From: Meandrina meandrites
Taxonomy: Eukaryota > Cnidaria > Anthozoa > Scleractinia > Meandrinidae
Direction of reading: 5' to 3'
DNA length: 64,000 nt
Assembly: GCA_963693305.1 (NCBI GenBank)
Contig: OY855903.1
Coordinates: 29,089,598-29,153,597 of the forward strand
Part shown: one piece after another, positions 50,857 to 61,900 of the stretch
How positions within the stretch are numbered: position 1 is the first letter of the stretch
Layout: the number at the start of each line of letters is the position of its first letter
Notes under the pieces: model-generated
What the model was told of the DNA's origin: nothing
The model's database searches: none
Seen by the model: the letters and a program-made list of their open reading frames with translations, nothing else
Program-made: the position numbers and the translations under genes

Positions 50857-52201
50857 TTAAGCTTGCCACTTGTCTCAAATACATGCGAGTGATCATGATG
50901 ACGGTTTCTCTGAAGCCAAATTTTCTATTCTGCATGATGTCATCTGCAACTTCAGACGAACATGTCTCCACAGCCCGTTTCACAGACATTTTATTTCTCG
51001 AAGTTAAGAAAAGATGTTTATAGGACAATTTCGTCAGTCCATGCTCATGCAGCTACATCCATTAGGTGTTGTAGATTAATTTCAAAGTCACCATACGTGA
51101 GATGGCGATTTTGAGAAATGATAAAGTTTCTCAGTTTTTTAATCATGTGGGGGGGGGGGGGGGGGATCCGAGAGCCAGAAGATGGGCTTGTTGTTATTGT
51201 ATGGATTCTCTGCCATCCAGTTTACTTGACCTTGATGGTTGAAAAAGGCCGAACTATGTGTTGCTCCATCACACACACCATTAAGAACTTGAACATGATT
51301 TTGCTCATTAGTTCCAAACTTCAGATCACTCAGAACTTTCACTGTGTTCCATACACATTTAGATAAGATATTGGTATTTATGTTTTGGAGTGGAAAACTG
51401 GCTACTGGCCATGTGAAGTCCCCTTCAATTGATGACCAAAAGAACTGCAGAATCATTTTGGCCACAGGCTTCTGGGATCCCAAGGTAGCCTCCTCTTCCA
51501 CATCCGATGCAGTTGACCTGTTGCCACTAGAAGTGTCATCATCACTGTCACTTAAATCAATATTGGATGCAATTTGTTCATGGTCGTCGTCATTGTAATC
51601 TCCATCAATGGCATTGGAAATATCCGCAGGTATTTCAAGGTCTTCAAATCCAACCAGTTCATTTGTCCTTGCACACACCTTACACCTTTCTTTATATAGA
51701 TCTCATCCCAATGAATGCCTCCAATGCCATTGCTTTTTCTCCTTGACAGTTCTTGTGAAAACATTTTCAGGTTATCCTGAGATATTGGTCGGTATGATTT
51801 GCATGACTGTCTATAAGAGTTGACAGTTGTCAGAGAAGGAATTGGGAGAATCTCTCTTACTAATGCATACCCGCCCTTGCCACATTTATTGGCCAGCTCG
51901 ACACACCATTTTAGAACGACAGGATGAAATTGCATTCCTTTTGCATGCGATTTGCGTTTGGATGGAGATTTTTGCTGTTCTTTTTCTGACTTCATCAAAG
52001 ATACAACAGTGTCACATAAGAGTGCATGAAGAACTGAATCCTTTTTGAGGCATTGCTTTGATAGCGCAAGTTCCACCAATTGGCTAAGTGTTAAAGATGT
52101 TAAATTGACATTCTTAGGCAATTCAATAAGGTTTTCTGATCTTTTCTCTTGAGTCAGTCGTTTCTGTATCCTGTTGTTGGACTTTGTTATTTCTGCTATG
52201 T
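50857..52201 (-). pseudogene. P-element-like transposase, central catalytic part
   Basis: Read leftwards from 52,201: a Lys-rich helical region (QKRLTQEKRSENLIEL), FHPVVLKWCVELANKCGKGGYALVREILPIPSLTTVNSY and IHWDEIYIKKGV (first catalytic Asp region). After a frame change come LVGFEDLEIP, VAKMILQFFWSSIEGDFTWPVA, VLNGVCDGATHSSAF (second Asp) and IFWLSDPP. A G/C homopolymer at 51,149-51,166 breaks the frame, after which MIKKLRNFI, LTKLSYKHLF and NKMSVKRAVETCSSEVADDIM follow. The order matches P-element/THAP9 transposases. It has several frameshifts and is inactive. Confidence 0.78.
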
Positions 52202-52214
52202 AATCAGCCATTTT

Positions 52215-55200
52215 TGGGGTGTATGGGATGTTTGTGGGTGGTAGTACCTTTGCAGGGGGCGGTCGCACCCTTAGGGTGGCTAAACTGCACTGGTCCACAC
52301 GCAACATCCAGCCCTGACGTATGGCTCCTCGAAGTTGCAGGCACTGCAACGGCCACACCCCGGGCAACGGTGTCGACCCACCGGCTGAACTACGTCAGGG
52401 TAGCTGGCTCACATTAAGACTGGTGAGAGAAATGGGCAGGTGGGGCTCAATAGCTGCGAAAGGTGGCCCATCTAGGAGATGAAAAACTCCAAATTAAAAC
52501 CCAGGTGGTAGCACCTGTTAGCCCAGAAGGCAGCTACCATGGGGAAGGATAACCCCTATAACAAACCAACCCCTCCACCTGGAGTTGGTCGTACGGCTAA
52601 TCACCCTGCACCGTAAAAAATACTGATTACGGAAACCAGAGATTCGTTGAGGACAGTCTACACTGGATCTAGCACGACGACTTGCCTAACTCCAGTGGAC
52701 AACTTAATCACATGGGATGAGGGCAGAATGACGGACACGGGTGAAATCTGCAAAGAAGTACATAGGATCGGATGTTGGAATGTGCGAACACTGTATAGCG
52801 TCGGCAAAACAGCTCAAGCAACATCTGAGATGCAACGCTACAGGCTCAGCATACTGGGAATCAGTGAATGCAGGTGGTCTGGGTTCGGCAGGCTGAGAAC
52901 TCAGACTGGAGAGACCATCCTATACTCAGGTAGGGAAGACGACATTCACCAAAGTGGAGTAGCAATTGTGATGACTAGATATGCCAGCAGGTGCCTAGAG
53001 AGCTGGACACCAGTCAGCGACCGGATCATCGTGGCCAGGTTTTACTCCAGGTATATAAAGGCAACCATTGTACAGGTATATGCTCCAACCAATGAAGCAG
53101 AAGACGAGGCAAAGGATACTTTCTATGATCAGCTGCAGAAAACACTGGACGCGGTTCCTAGACATGACATGCTGTTGGTAATGGGAGATTGGAATGCCAA
53201 GGTGGGAGAAAGGCAGGAGGGCGAGAGCGGCATTGTTGGGAAGCATGGTTTGAAGTGTGAGAGAAATGACAATGGCGACCGCTTTGTAACTTTTTGTGCA
53301 TCCAACAATCTCGCTATAACATCAACCATGTTTCCCCATAAGGATGTACACAAGTACACTTGGACCTCCCCAGACGGTCAGCATCGAAACCAAATCGACC
53401 ACGTGGCAGTCAGGTCCCGGTTTAAGAGGTCAGTCCAAGACACAAGGACTCACAGAGGGGCTGATGTGGGAAGTGACCACAACTTATCATAACTAAGGTC
53501 AAACTCAAGTTAAGCAGCATAGGAAAGAAGCAGGATGGAACTATCAGATACGAAGAGAGCAAGCTGAGATTACCTGAGGTTAGGCAGCAGTTCCAGATCG
53601 AACTGAGAAATAGATTCAGCATCCTCCAGACACCAGATCAGAACGACACGGACACAGATGATCACCAGAACAGCGAGCCATCTGACCCAGCGAACAGGAT
53701 AGAGCAAAAGTGGCAAAAGATCAAGGATGCCTATACAGAAACAGCAATGAATGTATTGGGGCACAGAAAGAAGAAGTGTCAGAGCTGGATCAGCACGGAA
53801 AGTTGGAGAAAGCTCGAGGAGAGGAGGAAGCTAAAGAGAAAGATAGACGATGCAAGATCAGAGAGGCTGAAGAACAAAGCCCGAAACGAGTACAGAGAGA
53901 AGGATAAGGAGACAAAGAGGAGCCTCAGGCAGGACAAGAGAAACTGGATAAACAACATTGCGCAAGAAGCTGAAGACGCTGCAAGACAAGGGCAGATGAA
54001 AGGAGTATACGAAGAAACTAGGAGGCTCTCTAACGAAGGGCCAAAGAAGGTAGCAATGGTGAAGGGCAAAGACGGAAGGTTACTGACCAAAGAAGACGAA
54101 GTCAAAGACAGATGGCGAGAGCATTTTGTGGAGGTCCTGAACAGGCCAGTTCCCGAAGTGACTGCTGAGGTGGAAGAGACAAATGAGGTGAATGACAGTA
54201 TTAACACAGGAGCGATAACAAAAGATGAGATAAGGAGTGCCCTGGGGGACATGAAGAGTGGCAAGGCACCAGGTATAGATAACCTTACGGCTGACCTTCT
54301 GAGGGCTGACAATGATACGACAGTAAGTGTCCTGCATGATTTATTTAACACCATATGGGAAGAGGAAAGTGTTCCAGAGGACTGGTGCAAAGGGCTCATT
54401 GTCAAACTTCCTAAGAAAGGGGATCTAACGACCTGCGGAAACTGGAGAGGTATCACCCTCATGTCTACTGTAGCCAAGGTGATGGGCAGAATTCTGATCA
54501 AGAGGATTGCTACCGGGACAGATGCAGAATTGAGAAAAGAGCAAGCTGGCTTTAGAAAGGGAAGGAGCACAACGGAGCAGATCTTTGTGCTCAGGAACAT
54601 TGTCGAGCAGGTAGTCGAATGGAACTCTAGCCTTTACCTGTGCTTCGTGGACTACGAAAAGGCTTTTGATAGCATACACAGAAGCACTCTCTGGAAGATC
54701 ATGAGGTGCTACGGAATACCACCTAAGATCGTGAGAATGGTGCAAGTGATGTACACTAACTGCACAAGTGCAGTGGTTGATGATAGTGGTAGGACATAAT
54801 GGTTCGAGGTGAAGTCGGGTGTTAAGCAGGGATGCAACATGTCTGGGTTTTTGTTCCTCTTGGTGATAGATTGGGTGATGAGGAGAACAGTTGCCCACGG
54901 AGGGACAGGCATTAGGTGGAAGATGACAACTATGCTTGAGGACTTAGACTTCGCAGACGACCTGGCTCTCATCTCAAGCACATTCACACAGATTCAGAAG
55001 AAGATCGACCACCTGAATAGGAACGGGAAGGGAACGGGCTTGAAAATCAGCACCGCAAAAACCAAGCTCATGAGGATGAATGCAAACAACAACAATGCAG
55101 TCGTAGTTGATGGACAGCAAGTAGAGGATGTGGACAGCTTTGACTACCTAGGAGCAAGAATAACCAAACATGGAGGGGCGGAGGAGGATATCAAGAGCCG

Positions 55201-55740
55201 CCTCGGTAAAGCTAGAGGAGCATTCAACAAGCTGGTTAAGATCTGGAGGAGTGGGCAATTGAGCAAAAACACCAAGATAAGAATCTTCAAGTCCAACGTC
55301 ATAGCAGTGCTTCTTTACGGGTGTGAAACCTGGAGAATGACAAAGAGGAATGAGGCAAAACTAGACACATTTCTACACAAATGTCTACGGAGGATACTTA
55401 GAATATACTGGCCGATGAGGGTGACAAATGAAGAGGTTAGGAAGCGGGCTAGGACTTGCACCATCAGTGAGCAGATACGGAGGCGAAGGTGGCGTTGGAT
55501 AGGGCATGTACTGCGCATGGACCACCATCAGAATCCGCGCATTGCTTTAACCTGGGCACCAGAGGGTAAGAGGAGCAGAGGGCGACCAAGAGAGACATGG
55601 AGGAGAACTGTGGAGGGAGAGAGGCTGAAGATGGGTTTTGCCACCTGGACGGAGGCTGTCACTGCTGCGGGAAACAGAGTAGAATGGAGGAAACAAATCA
55701 ATGGCCCTATTCTCCCAGAGGAGAGCTAGGAACTAAGAAG
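52215..55740 (+). mobile_element. RTE-like non-LTR retrotransposon, near full length, with target duplication
   Basis: Inserted into the transposase gene; the 13-bp AATCAGCCATTTT occurs on both sides (52,202-52,214 and 55,741-55,753). The 5' part (to 52,646) is non-coding and GC-richer than its surroundings. The single long coding region gives endonuclease then reverse transcriptase. There is no poly-A tail of note at the 3' end. Damage is light (one frameshift, one stop), so it is fairly young. Confidence 0.88.
52647..55729 (+). pseudogene. RTE-like ORF2: endonuclease and reverse transcriptase, two lesions
   Basis: Endonuclease: IGCWNVRTLY, ISECRWSGFG, IVQVYAPTN, VMGDWNAKVG, TWTSPDGQHRNQIDHV and VGSDHNL give the catalytic Asn, Glu, Asp and His in order. 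A one-base frameshift follows at about 53,490. Reverse transcriptase: NWRGITLMSTVAKV, EQAGFRKGRSTTEQIF, CFVDYEKAFDSI (first Asp), then a TAA at 54,797-54,799, then SGVKQGCNMSGFLF, LDFADDLALIS (catalytic Asp pair) and FDYLGARIT. The C-terminal GHVLRMD ... GKRSRGRPRETWRRTVE segment is typical of RTE elements. Such enzymes copy RNA into nicked DNA. Each lesion is small; the copy is inactive as it stands. Confidence 0.88.
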
Positions 55741-56819
55741 AATCAGCCATTTTCTGACAGCGGGAAATGAGATGTTCATGATCCAAGCAACCGATGTTAG
55801 CTTTTGAATGTGGTGATGTCATACTGACAACTGGAGGTTGAGAAACAAATGCTGGAGGTAGGTAACGAATGCACTTCCTCAAAAGCTGCAATTTACACTC
55901 TTTTCCATTGAGGTTGGCACTTCTAACTGTTTTATGAATAGTCGTTATTTGTTTTGGATGGTGCAGGGCATGAGAGACATCTATACAGAACCTGTTCTTG
56001 CCCTCTTTGTACTTGTTTTCGATGTTATACAGTTTGCAAGCTGCAACCCAGTGTTCCTCATAAATTCCATGGCATATTGGTTGCATTTGCAGTGTTTCAT
56101 GAAGTGATAATATTTTTCCAGTGAGACATGATAAAGACATCTTTTTGTGTGGCTCAAGAAGAAATTTAGTTTCAATTGGCTGACCCAGAACAATTTGTTT
56201 AGCAACAACAGAATCTTTTAAAAAGTTTATCATGAGTTTTTTTTTATGTTGGATGCCATGCCATCAAATAAACACATCTTTAGACAATGCCAATGAGGAG
56301 TTCTTCACAAATTCTACACGCAAGTTCTCCTCTTCTTTCGTTGCATCTAGAATTGCCTTAATGACATCTTGTACCTTAAAATCAATATGCTTTGAATTCT
56401 TGTTGAATAGGATGTTCTTGTTGACTTGTCTTAGATGTATACCCAAACAGTTCATTTATCTTTTCTTGTTGATCTTCGTATGTCCTTCTCATTTTCAACA
56501 AGGCAAGGAAAGGTTCTTTACAACTCATGCAAGTATAGCGAGACACCTTGCTTACACAGTCCATTGCAACATACAGATCTTCGTTATCACCAATTTTTGT
56601 ATTTCCCTCATTGTATTGTGAAAGAAAACAACACGAAACTGCACTGTTGCAAGGTGTTTTATCACACTTAAAAGGTATTTGAAGGAAGTGCTGTTTGCAA
56701 GGAGAGGATTTTGATGTTTTGACTTTCTTGCAACAAACCTGGTACGTGTGCTCTGTGATGCAGATGTTATTTGTCATCAAGTGTTGCTGGTGTCTTCTAT
56801 GATCCTTATTATAGTGCAT
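55741..56819 (-). pseudogene. P-element-like transposon, N-terminal part
   Basis: Minus-strand continuation of the transposase gene upstream of the RTE insertion: its last residues (CQKMAD) are picked up in frame on the other side of the insertion. It contains Cys-rich peptides (CCKKVKTSKSSPC, FKCDKTPC, YTCMSC) that may be zinc-binding, INELFG, KVQDVIKAILDATKEEENL and ETKFLLEPHKKMSLSCLTG. A frameshift near 56,440 and a stop near 56,264 interrupt it. A classical THAP domain is not clear. Upstream limit unknown. Confidence 0.55.
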
Positions 56820-58945
56820 GTTGCAGACTTTTAAATTTTAAATTTCATTGTTTTGTATAAGTGGCAAAACTGTTCACTGATTTCATAGAAGCCTCTTAGC
56901 GATCTTATGCACTTTGCCGCATTCCCACAATTGTTTGTACATCCAGAAATAACACATCTTGTGTACAGTCCTTAAAATAAAATAAGAAACAGTCTTGTAA
57001 GAAAAAGGAACAACAGTGACAATGGTTATTTTGTGAATGAAAACAGTACTTTGATTTTTATGACAGATCTTTCACAGTACTCTGGTCTTGCATATATCAT
57101 ATAGTACAGGTATTAAATTAAAAATTCTCTATGTAACCTTCTATTTCTTCAATTCCCCCAATAACATGCTGTCTTTTTGGATTTATTTTGCAGGCCTCGC
57201 CAGTTATAATCTCGATTACTTGAGGGTTCTCAACAGGAAGACTACGCTCCTTGAGTTGTTTCAGATCTTCTACAATATCAGCATCGATCTTCACAATCCT
57301 CTACCTCAACTGACATCAACTTGTCTTTAAAAAAGAGAATAATCACAGACTTACAGTAGTTCTTTGATGTAAGCAATTTAATAGAAATGCAATAGATCCC
57401 CAGCAACTTGAACTCTGATGGGAAAGGAGAAAAAGTTCAAGCAATAGAGTTCAAGAGACTGTAATTCTTATGCATACAGTTTAAACTAAAAGAAGTTTGA
57501 ATCTTAGTCAGACACATTAACTTTTGTCATGCTCAGGTTCAATTGCAAATTTTACTCGATTAGCCTCCAGCCATCTCATACATAGTTATATTGACTTGTA
57601 TTGTTTATCAAAATAAAAATAGCAATGCTACCTTGGCAATGAGTAGAACCTGTTTCTGTTTGCTTCGCAGGAACTTGAAATAAGGAACTTATGTCGTCCA
57701 GTGGATCTTTGATATCAGACACATTCTTATGATTTTTATCCTGCAACTGTAATTAAAATGAAACTTAAACAAAAATTACATTGCACAATGTTTATTATTT
57801 TTATGCTCACGAATGAAGGTGAAAAAGTTGCACACATTTATCTTATGCTCTCAGAATTCCATCACTGTACAGTTTTTGACTTCTTGGGATCCTTATGATT
57901 GCCTTAATTAAAAGAGTTAAGAGCGTCACCCAGGATCTTTCACCTACAACCATGCAGGATAGAAAAATCGAAAATTGCCAAACTTTGCCGTGATAAAGGA
58001 CTACTAAAATCATTCACAGAAATATATGTTTCAGTTTGTTTAGATAAATATTTTACCAGCACGGCGACATTTTAGGTCCGGTGCCTCGGATCCGAAAGAA
58101 ACCGGCTATAAATTGGCACTTGTATAAACCGAGCGCAGCGAAAACAAAAAGGAGAAACATAAAAATGGTAACAATCTAGTAAAAGTAGAGTATTTCCATT
58201 ATACTTTGACGTTGTTCCATTCACAGCTAATACAAACAAGATTTTTTGACAGAATTTTAAATATTAACCGTTTCGAGCGAAGTTGCCGCATGCCAAAATA
58301 AGGCGAAGTTCAGCCGAAAAAAAACCGTCTTGGTACATGGCTTTGATAAATAGGACTACATTCTTTGGAATAAGCAATGTTTCTTGTACCATTTTATGAA
58401 ATAAAATTTTTGGGTAAATTAAATGGTTAAATTTTGGAGCGCTTTATGTAAAGCCTACTTTTTACCAAAACGCGACCTTTTGAACTTCAAAGACAGCCGA
58501 CAATGACCAAGGCTTCAAAATAACACTCGATAATTCTGGTATTTTCGAAAAAGATTGAAAATTTCCGGGCAAACGAATATGCTTGAGCTTTAACTAAGTC
58601 ACAAATTGGAGCAAGGATAGTTTTAAAGCTAAAAAAGATGTTTCTTCGACCACGCATATTAAATGAATAAACACTCACTCATTTGAATTTGCCACAGAAA
58701 AGATGAAATGTATTTTTTGCTTAGTTTTTCACTTAATTAACAACAATAGAAGCAAGATGTGCTTCTAACTTATCTATTTGTACGCTGACTGTACCTTGAG
58801 ATCCATTTTTGGCCACAAAGCGACAAATATATCCTTCTGTTTGCGAAATGCACACAACCGTCAACGAACGTTTTGTCCTCGAATGCGATGTGACAATTGT
58901 CACGCAAAATACGTTGGTGTTAAATTTCAAACCACATGGACCATC
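56820..58945. other. Non-coding region, possible transposon end and gene promoter
   Basis: No coding exon with motifs. It contains the region upstream of the five-exon gene that begins at 58,946 and the presumed right end of the P-element-like transposon, whose terminal repeats I could not find. Confidence 0.3.
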
Positions 58946-61900
58946 ATGGCTTCGTGTGGTTATTCGGCATTTGTGGGGGAAAATTGTGGCTCAAGCTCAA
59001 GCAATCCAGCAAATGTCCAGTGTGTAACAATTGGGAATTGTAATAAGGATATCAAGACACATCTTAAAAGATATAAAGTGTGGGATTCTTCCTTGAATAC
59101 CGAGGCAAGACTTTTGCTCGCACGTGCAGGTAACAGTAAACATAGTACCTTTTGTTTATTTGTATTACATAGAGTTACAGGTTTAAGATATAGTAGTTAG
59201 ATGAGAAAATAAGCAGAATAGCCCATAAAAATACTTCTTAAAGCAAGCATAGCGATCAAAAGGATAAAAACAATTTCATTCTTGTGCTAGGACCGCTACC
59301 GTTTTCAGCCCTTTGGTGAGAGGAAATCATCTTTCCGCCCGACCAATCTTGATGAATACATGTATTGGTATAGAATGACAATGATAATAATTTTTATATT
59401 TTAAGGGTTCCTGGTTTCGTTTCGTTTTCTGCTCTATATGGGCTATTCTGTGGAATCGTAATTATAGCTGACGAAATTATAAATTGCCAGAGGGGAAGAA
59501 CCGACTCCATGTATTGGTAGTTCAATTGTTTTATAGATTCCTGTGTTTCAACACAGTGAAATGTTTCATTGTTTAAATTTTTTGTTAGTAGCTAGAAGAA
59601 CAGACAAACGCAATGACACTTTTGGAAGTAGATTGCGAGAAGTCCCTATCTTGGCAACCACAGCGACATACACGTGTGCGCGCACCGTAAGTCACCTCCC
59701 GCGAGGAAACGCGCTGCGTCGAGGAGGATCAAAGACCAGGCTCGAGAGAGCGGCGGAAATCAAACCTATTGGGAGCGCACCTCCTCGCGACGTATCTCCT
59801 CGCTAAAGGCGACTTTCGCACGCGATGTATTTCGGTGGAATGGCCAAGAGTAGAGAACTCTCCCAGTCTGTGTTTGATGTCAGTACGTAAAAAAAAACCC
59901 TGGAAACCTGGTGCTATGATTATAATAACTATTATTTGTTCCAGATTCCCTTTTATTGGCTTATGGGGCGGGCGCGAAAAGCGAAAGGGAAGTGAAAATG
60001 AGCGTAGCCTGGTTCCAATATGCGTTAGTTAGCCCTGCGATGTAGTTTTTTCTAGCCGCGCGATGCGCATGAGGCGAGCATAGAGCGCAAGACATTACCA
60101 CTTAGCGCGTGGTCTCGTGTTTCGCGCGCTTCTTTTACGCGCTTCACGCGGAGACTCTTACTCAACATGCCTATTGTGCCGGCTAAAAGGAGCAAGAATC
60201 TCCCGCTGACCCTTTCCCTTAAGGGGCCTACCACGACCCATTTTGATTTCCTTCCGCTTACTCCCAAGCTTACCTATAATCACTTTAGTTCGCCTTGTTT
60301 GTGTTATTTCTGAGAAATCTTTCCACAAATATGTTCCTGCAAATTATTTCTTAGGATTGTTTGAAGTCAAAGATGATTTACTGGACACAACGATCTGCCC
60401 GCGACACCGCGAACGATTTGGAATCAGATGGAGATGTAATAAAACTAATTGTGCCTGTCCAACTGAATGGGCAACCCACAAGCCGGTACGGGGAGAGCGC
60501 GGGTTAACTCTTGCCCCATCGCAAAGACTTTTGCAGCTCACCCAAGTATTTGTTCCTGTAGCGTCACGTAAGTTTTCACGTAATATTTAGGGCGCGTTCG
60601 TTTGGGAATATTCTGGAATAAGAATATATTCTGGAATATATTCCGGCTATTCTGCTCCTGGGAGCAGAATAGCCGGAATGGAAATCCTAGTATTCCGGAA
60701 TAGGAAGAGCAGCCAAACGAACCCTAACTTGTATTATTCCAATTATTCTTATTCCGGATTGATCCCAAACGAACGCGCCCTTAATTATCCGTTTGTATGC
60801 TCTTCCGTTCGTTCAGTCGTTCGCTCGCTCGCTCGTTTATTCGTTTAGAATGTTTAGAAGTTAAGAACAAGTAAAATTGCGCGAACAAATGCACAATCGC
60901 TAACTTTAAAAAAAACCTGTTTCATCAGATAAAAAGAGAGATTTTTACTTTTTGCATCGACACCTTTGTGTTGCTTGGGCTCAATCTGATGAAAATATGA
61001 AATGTATGATTGTGTGTTGTTATTCTGCATATTGGAGTAAGACAAAACTGTAAATAAGCTCTCTCTCTCTCTCTCTCCATGAGATTTTTTAACTTTGGCA
61101 TGGCTCCTTTTTCAGCGGTATGCGTACAGTGCAGGAAGAGGTTGGATGAGTATGCTGGTGTCATGCCTCCGGCAGTCAAAGGAGAAGAGGCAAGCGTTGC
61201 CGAGGGAACTGTTTCGCCGGAAGAACAAGGGGCTACTGCTCTGGCAGAAACCGAGCAGATATCATCTAAAGCTCTACAGGAGGCTGCTGCTCCGGAAGAA
61301 CAATTTTCTTTGGAAGCTGTACAGGGAGCTTCGGTAAGAATAAGTTAGTACCTAAGAGTACCGCAAAACAGCACGAAACAAGGCTAGGGGTGGGTGCATA
61401 TTTGATTTGCAGGTGAGGGAGGGTCGACGTCAAGGAGAAAATGCAACCTTTTTTGTCTCTATAGATGGAGAAGCAATGCAAACCGATAACCGCTGCTTCC
61501 CAAACCATACTCGTTCTACGTGTATCGGAGTTGAGCCCGAGAGACATATTCCACAAAATACTAAAAATTAACAGCCACCATTTTGTGATATAGTTAAAAA
61601 AAAAAACAGCATGCATGCCTGCGTGTCAAGTGCAGTTCCCCTGATCTATTCACACCCTACTTGCGGGACTGCTCCATTTAATCAAATAACATTTAAATAT
61701 TTTTGCATACAGGGAGACGCCAGTGTTTTTGAGGAGAAGCTGTGTCAGGGGATGTTAGATCTCACCATTGAACAAGACGTAAGCCTGTACCTCCCAAAGG
61801 ACATCAGTGATGGCAGTAGTAGCAGTGAGTCTTCCAATGGTCACCAAGTTAAGGCAGAGAAATTAAGTGTTCAACGGTTAAAGATGAACGAATTCCTGAG

